A DNA stretch of 29,943 nucleotides from an uncultured Solobacterium sp. (GTDB lineage: Bacteria > Bacillota_I > Bacilli_A > Erysipelotrichales > Erysipelotrichaceae), in NCBI GenBank assembly GCA_905235315.1, contig CAJOLG010000003.1, forward strand, positions 1 through 29,943, given 5' to 3'. Positions 14,304-21,932 of this stretch are shown here, one piece after another; position 1 is the stretch's first letter, and each line of letters begins with the position of its first letter. The notes beneath the pieces are model-generated. The model saw nothing but the letters and a program-made list of their open reading frames with translations. It made no database searches and was not told the DNA's origin. The translations under genes and the position numbers were made by a program.

Positions 14304-15938
14304 ATGAACGGTGCTGATGCGGCTGCGAAATGTCTTGAGCTTGCCGGAGTTACCACGGTCTTCGGATATCCCGGTGTAGCGATCTGCCCGGTATTTGACA
14401 GTCTGCTGAATACAGATATTCATACCGTGCTTGTACGCTCGGAAGCCAATGCGGCGCATGCGGCCTCCGGTATGGCCCGGATCTCCGGAAAGCCGGGCGT
14501 GTGCATCTGCACAAGCGGCCCCGGAGCCACGAATCTCATTACCGGCATTGCGACCGCGTATATGGACAGTATCCCGATGGTATGCATTACCGGACAGGTC
14601 AACAGCGATCTGATCGGCGGCGATGTGTTCCAGGAGGCGGATATTACCGGCGCTGCCGAGAGCTTTGTGAAATACAGTTATCTGGTGCGCAAGGCATCGG
14701 ATATCCCGCGTATTTTCAAAGAGGCGTTTCATATTGCCTCCACCGGACGGCGCGGGCCTGTGCTGATCGATATCCCATTCGATATTCAGAACCAGGAAGT
14801 GCGGAAGTTTGAATGGCCGGAGGAGGTCAGTCTGCGTACCTATAAGCCGACCTACTTCGGAAATCCGATGCAGATCCGCAAAGTGGTGACTGCGCTTGAA
14901 AACTGCAGCCGCCCGATTCTCTATACCGGAGGCGGTGTGCATCTTTGCCAGGCCAGGGAACTCGTAAAACAGTTCAGTGAAAAATACAGCATCCCGGTTG
15001 TCTCAACCATGATGGGAATCGGTGCGATGCCGTCCAAACACCCGCTTTATATGGGTATGGCCGGCAATAACGGAAACCTTGCGGCGAACAAGGCAATCAG
15101 TGAAGCCGATACCGTGATCCTCGTGGGAGCCCGCATCGCAGACCGGGCCGTGAACCAGCCGGCAAAGATGATGGCAAACAAGACGCTGATCCATATTGAT
15201 GTCGACCCGGCGGAGATCGGCAAGAACGCACATTGTGATCTTCCGATCGTCGGTGACGCAAACGCGGTCTTTACGGAACTGCTGAAAGAAGAAATCCATA
15301 TGAATGATATGAAGGACTGGGTTTCGGAACTTCAGGGGTACCGGAAAAAGAAGAGCCGCCGCGTCCCGCCGGCAAAGGATACGGATCCTGCATTCTTTGT
15401 GCAGGAGCTCTCCTCCGCAATGGACGACAACGCGGTATATGTCGCGGATGTCGGCCAGAATCAGATCTGGAGCTGTGCGAATGTGATCATGCGGGAAGGA
15501 CGGTTTCTTACCAGCGGCGGTATGGGAACGATGGGCTATTCGCTTCCGGCCGCGATCGGCGCAAAGATGGCAGACCGCAGTACCCAGGTGGTAACCGTCA
15601 GCGGTGACGGCGGCTTCCAGATGGCGATGATGGAACTTGCGACAATGAATCAGGAAGGTCTTGATCTCAAGATCGTTGTGATGAACAACGCCGTTCTCGG
15701 GATGGTGCGGGAAGCACAGAAATTCTCGTTCGGAGAGCGGTATACGATGGTGGACCTCAACGGCGGCCCGGACTATGAGCAGCTGGCGAAAGCGTACCGC
15801 CTGAAATATCTGCGCATCGATTCCGACGATGAGGTGAAAGCGACGGTAAAGAAGTTCCTGCAAACCAAGGGAAGCGTTCTGCTGGAAGTGATCGTTGATG
15901 AAGAAGGTATCGTACGGAAAGCAGGTGGTCAGAAATGA
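14304..15938 (+). CDS. ilvB: Acetolactate synthase large subunit, leu-operon copy
   Basis: This 544-residue ThDP enzyme makes 2-acetolactate from pyruvate, or 2-aceto-2-hydroxybutyrate with 2-oxobutyrate. I start at 14304 because AAAGGAGG (14288-14295) is 8 bp upstream; ATG at 14298 is only 2 bp from it. The catalytic Glu47 is kept, but in VRSEANAAHAAS instead of the usual HEQxAAHAADG. The ThDP motif runs from GDGGFQM to VMNN, and TGQV and FQEADITG are standard. It overlaps its small subunit by 4 bp. It differs markedly from the copy at 19741, so the pair is an old paralogy. Other ThDP decarboxylases (glyoxylate carboligase-like) are less likely given ilvN next door. Confidence 0.9.
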   Translation: MNGADAAAKCLELAGVTTVFGYPGVAICPVFDSLLNTDIHTVLVRSEANAAHAASGMARISGKPGVCICTSGPGATNLITGIATAYMDSIPMVCITGQVNSDLIGGDVFQEADITGAAESFVKYSYLVRKASDIPRIFKEAFHIASTGRRGPVLIDIPFDIQNQEVRKFEWPEEVSLRTYKPTYFGNPMQIRKVVTALENCSRPILYTGGGVHLCQARELVKQFSEKYSIPVVSTMMGIGAMPSKHPLYMGMAGNNGNLAANKAISEADTVILVGARIADRAVNQPAKMMANKTLIHIDVDPAEIGKNAHCDLPIVGDANAVFTELLKEEIHMNDMKDWVSELQGYRKKKSRRVPPAKDTDPAFFVQELSSAMDDNAVYVADVGQNQIWSCANVIMREGRFLTSGGMGTMGYSLPAAIGAKMADRSTQVVTVSGDGGFQMAMMELATMNQEGLDLKIVVMNNAVLGMVREAQKFSFGERYTMVDLNGGPDYEQLAKAYRLKYLRIDSDDEVKATVKKFLQTKGSVLLEVIVDEEGIVRKAGGQK

Positions 15939-16423
15939 AGCGCATCTTTTCCGTTCTGGTAGAAAACCGTTCCGGTGTCCTCTGTAAGGTCTCCGGTCTC
16001 TTCGCACGGCGTTCCTTCAATATTGAATCGCTCGCAGTCGGGGAAACCAACGATCCCGATGTCTCCTGCATGACAATTGTCTCCAGCGGCAGTAAGCAGA
16101 CGATGGAACAGATTGAAAAGCAGCTGAACAAGAAACTCGATGTCATCAAGATCAAGAGTTTCGAAAACTGGCAGAGTGTGACACGGGAGCTGATTCTTAT
16201 CAAAGTCCGCTATAACAAATCCAACCGGGAGGAGATCCTCAGTATCTGCACGCTTGCCGGGGCAGAAGTGGTGGATGCGGGAAAACGCACGATGATGATC
16301 CAGCTCTGCGACACACCGGAGAAGGTACAGATGCTGCTGGACCTGCTTTCCGGAATCAGTATCGTGGAAGTGGCCCGTACCGGAACGCTGGCTCTGCAGC
16401 GGTGTGTGGATACCGAAAAATAA
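15935..16423 (+). CDS. ilvN: Acetolactate synthase small (regulatory) subunit, leu-operon copy
   Basis: This 162-residue subunit has an N-terminal ACT domain (FSVLVENRSGVLCKVSGLFARR, then SFNIESLAVGETNDP), which binds valine for feedback control, and a C-terminal domain from about residue 80 that contacts the large subunit. Length equals the common 160-170 residue IlvN/IlvH type. The ATG overlaps the ilvB stop (ATGA). It is the last gene of the leuACDB-ilvBN operon; an intrinsic terminator follows. A second ilvN is at 21425. Confidence 0.94.
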   Translation: MKRIFSVLVENRSGVLCKVSGLFARRSFNIESLAVGETNDPDVSCMTIVSSGSKQTMEQIEKQLNKKLDVIKIKSFENWQSVTRELILIKVRYNKSNREEILSICTLAGAEVVDAGKRTMMIQLCDTPEKVQMLLDLLSGISIVEVARTGTLALQRCVDTEK

Positions 16424-16433
16424 CAGCTGTAAC

Positions 16434-16463
16434 AGAAGGGCGTGGAACACACGCCTTTCTTCA
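16434..16463 (+). terminator. Terminator of the leuACDB-ilvBN operon
   Basis: AAGGGCGTG (16436-16444) pairs with CACGCCTTT (16450-16458), one G-U pair, 5-nt loop, followed by a pyrimidine-rich CTTCATT. The T run is imperfect. Confidence 0.75.
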
Positions 16464-16535
16464 TTGCGGGTACGTGGAGCGAACACATCGGCAGAAATGA
16501 AAGAAAGATTAATTTGTTTCATTTTATGAATAAAT

Positions 16536-16550
16536 ATTTTCAGAAATCGC
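16536..16550 (+). promoter_or_regulatory. CodY-like site upstream of ilvA
   Basis: TATTTTCAGAAATCG matches 11 of 15 positions of the CodY consensus, with the core TTTTCAGAAA intact. It lies 11 bp upstream of the predicted -35, in an A/T-rich stretch. Confidence 0.45.
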
Positions 16551-16561
16551 TTTCTTTTATA

Positions 16562-16590
16562 TTTACAAAGAGGGCGGGTTTCGATAAACT
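16562..16590 (+). promoter_or_regulatory. Promoter of ilvA-ridA
   Basis: TTTACA (16562-16567), a 17-bp spacer and TAAACT (16585-16590). Each box deviates by one or two bases from consensus. Confidence 0.55.
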
Positions 16591-16604
16591 TTTGTCAGTG
16601 ACCT

Positions 16605-16868
16605 TAAATGCATTCAACGGGGAGTGGCGATGAAAGTACCCGGACCAGAGAGCTGTCGGTCGGTGAAAGACAGTTCCGGAGTTCTGAGCAGATCACCCCG
16701 CAGCAGATCCGCTGAACATTCAGTAAGCGGATACGGCAGACACCGTTATCAGAGTCGACGGGTTGGCAGATCCGGATGAGAGGCCGCAGTTTGCGGCAAA
16801 CAGAGTGGTACCGCGGAAGTTTACGGGCTTTCGTCTCTGACTGGAACAGGGATGAAAGCCTTTATTTT
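16605..16868 (+). promoter_or_regulatory. T-box leader, isoleucine specifier (AUC)
   Basis: AGAGAGCTG and GGTGAAAGACAG mark stem I. The specifier region CAGATCACCCC aligns with TAACTCACCCC of the leuA T-box and places ATC at 16692-16694. AGAGTGGTACCGCGG is at 16802-16816. The terminator pairs GGCTTTCGTC (16826-16835) with GATGAAAGCC (16851-16860) and is followed by TTTATTTT. AUC is an isoleucine codon, matching threonine dehydratase downstream. Confidence 0.94.
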
Positions 16869-16880
16869 ATGGAGAAGCGT

Positions 16881-18086
16881 ATGTTGACATTGGACAGAGT
16901 TTATCAGGCGGCATTTACATTAAAAGAGGTTGCCAGAACAACCGATCTGATTCTGGCAGACAAACTGTCAGAGGAAGGGAATCTGTATCTTAAAACCGAA
17001 AATCTGCAGCGGACCGGGAGCTTCAAGGTGCGCGGTGCGTACTTCAAGATGACGCAGTTAAGCGAAGAGGAAAAGAAAAAAGGCATTGTTGCCTGCTCCG
17101 CAGGAAATCATGCGCAGGGCGTTGCGCTTGCGGCCCAGAAAATGGGCATCCGCGCTGTCGTATGCATGCCGGACAGCGCACCGATCATGAAGATTGAAAG
17201 CACAAAGAAGCTCGGCGCCGAAGTCTGCCTTGTAAAAGGGACGTACGATGACGCTCATGACAAGGCGGTGGAGCTGCAGCAGAAAACAGGAATGACCTTC
17301 CTTCACCCGTATGATGACGCAGATGTCATCGCCGGCCAGGGAACGATCGGGCTCGAAATCCTGAACCAGCTTCCCGATGTGGAAGCGGTGGTCGTGCCGG
17401 TCGGAGGCGGCGGCCTGATTGCGGGGGTCTCCTATGCGATCAAGAGTCTGAAACCTGACTGTAAGGTATACGGTGTGCAGTCGGAAGGAGCGCCTTCCAT
17501 GTATGAATCCTTCCACCGGAAGGAACGCACCGTACTGGACAGGGCGGTTACCTTCGCAGACGGTATCGCCGTCAAGAATCCCGGTGAGCTCACCTATGAA
17601 ATCATCGAACAGTATGTGGATGATATCGTGACGGTCAGTGAAGATGAGACTGCGGCCGCAATCCTTGCGCTGATTGAGAAGCAGAAGCTGATCGCGGAGG
17701 GTGCCGGTGCCGTTCCGGTGGCGGCAGCGCTGTTTGACAAACTCCCGATTCAGGGAAAGAAGACGGTATGCCTTGTGTCGGGCGGAAACATTGATGTAAA
17801 TATTCTCTCCCGCGTCATTACAAGAGGACTTGTCATGAGCGGCAGAAATACAACCCTGATGATCGCACTGACCGACAAACCGGGCCAGCTGCAGGTTGTC
17901 AGTGAGATTGTCGCCTCCTGCGGCGCAAACGTGGTATCGGTTTATCACGACCGCAGTGATACCAATATGGCGATCAATGACTGCTATCTGAGACTCGGAC
18001 TGGAAACCAGAGACCGTGCACAGATCAACGAAATTATTCAGAAACTGAACGATGCCGGGTTTGACCGGGTATCGGAGTTTTCATAA
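16881..18086 (+). CDS. ilvA: Threonine dehydratase (threonine ammonia-lyase)
   Basis: This 401-residue PLP enzyme turns threonine into 2-oxobutyrate and ammonia, the entry to isoleucine synthesis. The PLP lysine is Lys49 in TGSFKVRGAY; the glycine loop is VGGGGLIAG and SGGNIDVN closes the PLP pocket. One ACT domain (TLMIALTDKPGQLQVVSEIV, from about residue 325) follows the catalytic part. This architecture, with a single ACT domain, is shared by some catabolic-annotated enzymes, but the isoleucine T-box argues for a biosynthetic role. I start at 16881, where GGAGAAG precedes the ATG; longer in-frame starts would run back into the T-box. Confidence 0.93.
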   Translation: MLTLDRVYQAAFTLKEVARTTDLILADKLSEEGNLYLKTENLQRTGSFKVRGAYFKMTQLSEEEKKKGIVACSAGNHAQGVALAAQKMGIRAVVCMPDSAPIMKIESTKKLGAEVCLVKGTYDDAHDKAVELQQKTGMTFLHPYDDADVIAGQGTIGLEILNQLPDVEAVVVPVGGGGLIAGVSYAIKSLKPDCKVYGVQSEGAPSMYESFHRKERTVLDRAVTFADGIAVKNPGELTYEIIEQYVDDIVTVSEDETAAAILALIEKQKLIAEGAGAVPVAAALFDKLPIQGKKTVCLVSGGNIDVNILSRVITRGLVMSGRNTTLMIALTDKPGQLQVVSEIVASCGANVVSVYHDRSDTNMAINDCYLRLGLETRDRAQINEIIQKLNDAGFDRVSEFS

Positions 18087-18104
18087 AAAAGGAGAACAGA
18101 ACTT

Positions 18105-18488
18105 ATGGCTAAGGAAATCGCAACCGCAAATGCACCGGCAGCTGTCGGTCCGTACTCACAGGCGCTCGAAGTCGGATCATTCGTCTTCGCAAGCGGCCAG
18201 ATTCCGCTGGATCCTGCGACCGGAACGATCGTCGGAGAAACTGCCGCAGAGCAGGCAGAACAGGTATTCACCAACATCGAGGCGGTCCTGAAGGAAGCGG
18301 GACTCGGAATGGAGAGTGTTGTAAAGAGTACCGTATTTATCACCGATCTGAATGATTTCGGTGCCGTAAACGAAGTCTACGCAAAGCACTTTGTAAAACC
18401 CTTTCCGGCACGCTCCTGTGTCGAAGTCAGTGCCCTGCCCAAAGGCGCAAAGGTGGAGTGCGAAGTAATTGCCGCAAAAGGCGAATAA
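18105..18488 (+). CDS. ridA: RidA family enamine/imine deaminase
   Basis: This 127-residue YjgF/YER057c/UK114-family protein hydrolyses 2-aminocrotonate/2-iminobutyrate released by threonine dehydratase, so protecting PLP enzymes such as IlvE. The signature is complete: NAPAAVGPYSQA at the N-terminus, FASGQIPLDP, and the active-site Arg103 in PARSCVEV with Glu120 in VECEVIA. It starts 18 bp after ilvA behind AAAGGAG, so both are on the isoleucine-T-box transcript. The context is a direct match of producer and remover of a toxic intermediate. Confidence 0.95.
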   Translation: MAKEIATANAPAAVGPYSQALEVGSFVFASGQIPLDPATGTIVGETAAEQAEQVFTNIEAVLKEAGLGMESVVKSTVFITDLNDFGAVNEVYAKHFVKPFPARSCVEVSALPKGAKVECEVIAAKGE

Positions 18489-18515
18489 AAAATCCGGTGC
18501 TCAGAGAACACCGGA
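18487..18515 (-). terminator. Terminator of the DUF815 gene (minus strand)
   Basis: On the minus strand TCCGGTG (18515-18509) pairs with CACCGGA (18499-18493) and is followed by six T. The stem overlaps the last codons of the gene. On the plus strand the same hairpin has no T run, so it should not stop ilvA-ridA transcription well. Confidence 0.85.
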
Positions 18516-19676
18516 CCGGACCTGTTCGATAAACTGCCGGGCTACCCGCGGCGTTCTGCCGCCGGCCCGAATCGCAAACGCTTCGGCTTTCGTTTCAAGA
18601 TCTTCCGTATCTTCAACGCCGTACTGCTTCGCAAGTTCATGAACAATGAACAGGAAGCGGCCGCGGTCGGGTTTCTGGAAGGTTACGATCAGACCGAAGC
18701 GGGCAGACAGGGAAAGGATCTCCTGCCGGGTATCATTCTCGTGCAGATCATCGGCGAACCGTTCTGCCGCAGATTCTTTGACAAGATGACGGCGGTTGGA
18801 TGTCGCTGCGATGATGGTGTTGGGCGCCTGGCGGCTGACACTTCCTTCCAGGATCGCCTTGAGGGAAGCGAAATTGTCATCGTTGGAGGAAAAGCTGAGA
18901 TCATCAATGAAGATGATGAACTTCAGCGGAAGTTCCGCAAGCTGTTCCAGCAGGGAGGGAATCCGGTAAAGCTGATTCCGGCGGACTTCGATCAGGCGCA
19001 GGCCGTCTTCGCGGTACTCATTGACGATTGCCTTGATCGTACTGGACTTGCCGGTACCGGCATCTCCGTACAGGAGAACATTTACGGCCGGCTCTCCCGC
19101 CAGTAACGCCTGGACATTGGCGAGCACCTTCTTCCGCTCTGCTTCATAACCGGGCAGTTCGGAAAGCCGCTGCGGATCCGGGAAGCGGACCGGCAAAAGG
19201 CCTTCATCATTCACCGTAAATACATGATATGATGCATAGATACCGTATCCGTGCTGCGCAACATTCTCAAGATGCGCTTCATACGCGGACGCAAAATCCG
19301 TATCATGTACCGTCCACGGCGTAAATGCGGCAGCGTAGGGGAAATCATCCGGCGCAGCCGAAGCAGCATCCTGCAGGATCGCAAGCTCCCGTTTTACCGA
19401 AGCGTCTACCGCATCATTCAGGCGGCCGACGGCCTTCAGGCGCACGGCAGTATTTTCCTGGGCAAGCACCGCATTCAGAAGGTAATCGCTCCAGGAAGCC
19501 CCCTGTTCAAACAGGGACGCCTCAAACTGGGCGCATTCATCCGGAAACCGCGCCGCATCGTCCGCATATTCCAGCATATTCATGAAGCGGGAAATCACGG
19601 GATCGTCGAGCAGCGGCCGGAACACAACAAGCGTGTGCAGCCGGGTTCTCAGTGAAGACAGACTGTTCATATGCAT
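18501..19676 (-). CDS. DUF815 AAA+-type ATPase
   Basis: This 391-residue protein belongs to the DUF815 family of ATP-binding proteins of unknown role. An N-terminal helical region (about 1-190) precedes an AAA+ core: Walker A YGDAGTGKSS (about 203-212), Walker B FIIFIDD (about 253-259), a sensor-like TIIAATSN, and a C-terminal lid with ARQFIEQV. Similar P-loop proteins act as helicase loaders or chaperones, but no substrate is known. It is convergent with ridA and divergent from ilvB, an isolated minus-strand gene inside a branched-chain amino acid locus. The start may be 19676 or 19670; GAGG is 4 or 10 bases away. Confidence 0.88.
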   Translation of the reverse strand: MHMNSLSSLRTRLHTLVVFRPLLDDPVISRFMNMLEYADDAARFPDECAQFEASLFEQGASWSDYLLNAVLAQENTAVRLKAVGRLNDAVDASVKRELAILQDAASAAPDDFPYAAAFTPWTVHDTDFASAYEAHLENVAQHGYGIYASYHVFTVNDEGLLPVRFPDPQRLSELPGYEAERKKVLANVQALLAGEPAVNVLLYGDAGTGKSSTIKAIVNEYREDGLRLIEVRRNQLYRIPSLLEQLAELPLKFIIFIDDLSFSSNDDNFASLKAILEGSVSRQAPNTIIAATSNRRHLVKESAAERFADDLHENDTRQEILSLSARFGLIVTFQKPDRGRFLFIVHELAKQYGVEDTEDLETKAEAFAIRAGGRTPRVARQFIEQVRSGVL

Positions 19677-19692
19677 CAGACCTCATCAATAT

Positions 19693-19723
19693 TCTGAATC
19701 AGTATATTCTAAAACTACCGGGA
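19693..19723 (+). promoter_or_regulatory. Divergent regulatory region with two weak CodY-like sites
   Basis: Only 64 bp separate DUF815 from ilvB. AATATTCTGAATCAG and TATATTCTAAAACTA each match the CodY consensus at 10 of 15 positions, in tandem and with the TTCT core conserved. No T-box fits in this space. The plus-strand promoter is not clear; TATATT or TATTCT could be the -10. Confidence 0.3.
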
Positions 19724-19740
19724 AACAAAGGAGGAAACCC

Positions 19741-21423
19741 ATGAAACTTACAGGCTCCCAGATTTTTGTGGAAGTGCTTCTGGAACAGGGCGTGGATACA
19801 TTGTTCGGCTATCCGGGCGGTGCAGTTCTGAATCTGTATGATGAACTTTACCGCAGCAGAGACCGGATCAATCATTACATGACCGCACATGAACAGGGCG
19901 CATGCCACGCTGCGGACGGATATGCAAGAGCGACCGGAAAAACCGGCGTCGTACTTGCGACAAGCGGACCGGGTGCCACAAACCTCGTAACAGGTATCGC
20001 CACCGCATACATGGACAGCGTACCGCTGGTTGCCTTTACCGGCAACGTCGGCACCGCCAGCCTCGGAAAGGATTCGTTCCAGGAGGCTTACATTGAAGGC
20101 ATTACGATGCCGATCACAAAACATAACTACACCGTACGGCATGTGGAAGATCTGGCGGAGATCATGCGGGAGGCATTCCGCATCGCCCAGAGCGGCCGCA
20201 AAGGACCGGTACTTGTGGATATTCCCAAAGACATCACGGCAGCTTCCTGCGAGTTTGAACCGGAAAAACCGGTAAAACCTGCAAGGAATACCGACTATGA
20301 TGAAGAGGCTTTGAAAAAGGCGGCCGAGATCCTCAATGAGGCGAAACGTCCGGTCATCTACTTCGGCGGCGGTATCATCCTGTCGGGCGCGGCAGACCAG
20401 ATGCGCGCGGTCATGGCAAAAGCGGATATTCCGGCAACCTGGACCCTGATGGCCAAGGGAACGCTGGATGACGATGATCCCCGCAATCTCGGAATGATCG
20501 GCATGCATGGATGCTATGTATCCAACAAGGCGGTAGACAACGCAGATGTCGTGCTCGCGGTGGGAACCAGATTCTCCGACCGGGTTGCGCTGAATCCCGA
20601 GAAATTCGCCAAAAACGCAAAGATCATCCAGTTTGATATCGATGCCAGTGAAATGGACAAAAACGTTCTGGTTGATCTCTCCGTAATCGGAGATGCGGCG
20701 GTTCTGCTCGAAAAGCTGAATTACCTGCTGGCGGAAAATGAACACACCGCATGGCATGTGAAGATCGAAGAATGGAAACGGACAGACTATCGTCCTTCCG
20801 ACAGTGACAAGGTGCTCAAACCGCACCGCATTCTGCAGAGCATCTGCCGGATGGCAGGCGATGATGCGATTTATGTTACGGATGTCGGCCAGCATCAGAT
20901 GTGGGCTGCCCAGTATCTGACGCATGTAAAACCGCGCCACTTCCTGACAAGCGGAGGTCTTGGAACGATGGGCTACGGCTATGGTGCCGCAATCGGTGCC
21001 CAGATCGCCAAAGGCAGAGATCAGCGCGTTGTGCATCTGACCGGCGACGGAAGCTTCCATATGAATCTCAACGAAGCTGTCACCGCCGTCAGCTACAATC
21101 TTCCGATCATCACGGTCATCTTCAACAACGAAGTGCTCGGTATGGTCAGACAGTGGCAGACACTCCTGTATGACAAACGCTATTCCAGTACAGATCCTCA
21201 CCGCAAAACCGATTATGTAAAGGTTGCGGAAGGCTTCGGCGCAAAGGGATGGCATTGCGAAACAATCGAGGAATTCGAAGCAGCCTTCACAGAGGCGCTT
21301 AAGAATGACGGCCCGTCCTGGATCGAGTGCGTGATTGAAAAAGATGAAAAGGTGCTTCCGATGATTCCTGCCGGAGCGACGATTGAAGATATTATTATGG
21401 CAGACGGAAAGGAGGCGGAGTGA
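19741..21423 (+). CDS. ilvB: Acetolactate synthase large subunit, ilvBNCDE copy
   Basis: This 560-residue ThDP-dependent enzyme is the canonical biosynthetic type. Catalytic Glu51 lies in TAHEQGACHAADGYAR, the ThDP motif runs from GDGSFHM to IFNN, and KDSFQE and PITKHNY follow. The usual TGQV reads TGNV, a substitution I recall from clostridial homologues. AAAGGAGG at 19727-19734 fixes the ATG at 19741; the longer frame upstream overlaps the DUF815 gene on the other strand and is not coding. Its small subunit starts one base past the stop. It heads the ilvB-ilvN-ilvC-ilvD-ilvE unit. Confidence 0.95.
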   Translation: MKLTGSQIFVEVLLEQGVDTLFGYPGGAVLNLYDELYRSRDRINHYMTAHEQGACHAADGYARATGKTGVVLATSGPGATNLVTGIATAYMDSVPLVAFTGNVGTASLGKDSFQEAYIEGITMPITKHNYTVRHVEDLAEIMREAFRIAQSGRKGPVLVDIPKDITAASCEFEPEKPVKPARNTDYDEEALKKAAEILNEAKRPVIYFGGGIILSGAADQMRAVMAKADIPATWTLMAKGTLDDDDPRNLGMIGMHGCYVSNKAVDNADVVLAVGTRFSDRVALNPEKFAKNAKIIQFDIDASEMDKNVLVDLSVIGDAAVLLEKLNYLLAENEHTAWHVKIEEWKRTDYRPSDSDKVLKPHRILQSICRMAGDDAIYVTDVGQHQMWAAQYLTHVKPRHFLTSGGLGTMGYGYGAAIGAQIAKGRDQRVVHLTGDGSFHMNLNEAVTAVSYNLPIITVIFNNEVLGMVRQWQTLLYDKRYSSTDPHRKTDYVKVAEGFGAKGWHCETIEEFEAAFTEALKNDGPSWIECVIEKDEKVLPMIPAGATIEDIIMADGKEAE

Positions 21424-21424
21424 G

Positions 21425-21913
21425 ATGGCCGGGAAAACCTACCCCCGTTCGGTAATCAGTATCCTTGTCGAAAACCACTACGGTGTCCTCGCACGGATTG
21501 CGAGCATGTTCAACCGGAGAAGCTTCAACATCGATTCCATCGCAGCGAGCGAAACGATTGATCCGGGAATTACAAGAATCACGATTACCGTACATGCGGA
21601 CCAGAATACACTGAAGCAGATGCTGCTGCAGACAGAGCGTCTGGAAGAAGTGAAGAACGTATTCGTCCTGGATTCCAACAGCCTTCAGCGAGAGCTTCTG
21701 CTGATCAAGGTGAGCAGTGATCCGCAGACGCTTCCGGCCCTGCGGGACCTTGCGGGAGTATACAACGCGAAGATTATCGACCTGTCCCCGGAAAGCCTGG
21801 TTATGGAACTGACCGGCAAACCGGAGAAAATAGACGGTTTTCTGAAGATGTTTGAAAACTATAATGTATTAGAGATGTGCCGTACCGGAGTTACGGCGCT
21901 GAATCGCGAATAA
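21425..21913 (+). CDS. ilvN: Acetolactate synthase small (regulatory) subunit, ilvBNCDE copy
   Basis: This 162-residue protein has an N-terminal ACT domain (VISILVENHYGVLARIASMF, then FNIDSIAASETIDPG) for valine feedback and the ALS_ss C-terminal domain. GGAGG overlaps the ilvB 3' end, and the start at 21425 lies one base past the ilvB stop; the in-frame upstream ATG at 21383 is inside ilvB. It is only moderately similar to the copy at 15935, showing that each large subunit kept its own partner. Confidence 0.94.
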   Translation: MAGKTYPRSVISILVENHYGVLARIASMFNRRSFNIDSIAASETIDPGITRITITVHADQNTLKQMLLQTERLEEVKNVFVLDSNSLQRELLLIKVSSDPQTLPALRDLAGVYNAKIIDLSPESLVMELTGKPEKIDGFLKMFENYNVLEMCRTGVTALNRE

Positions 21914-21932
21914 GATAAAAGGAGAAAAAAAC

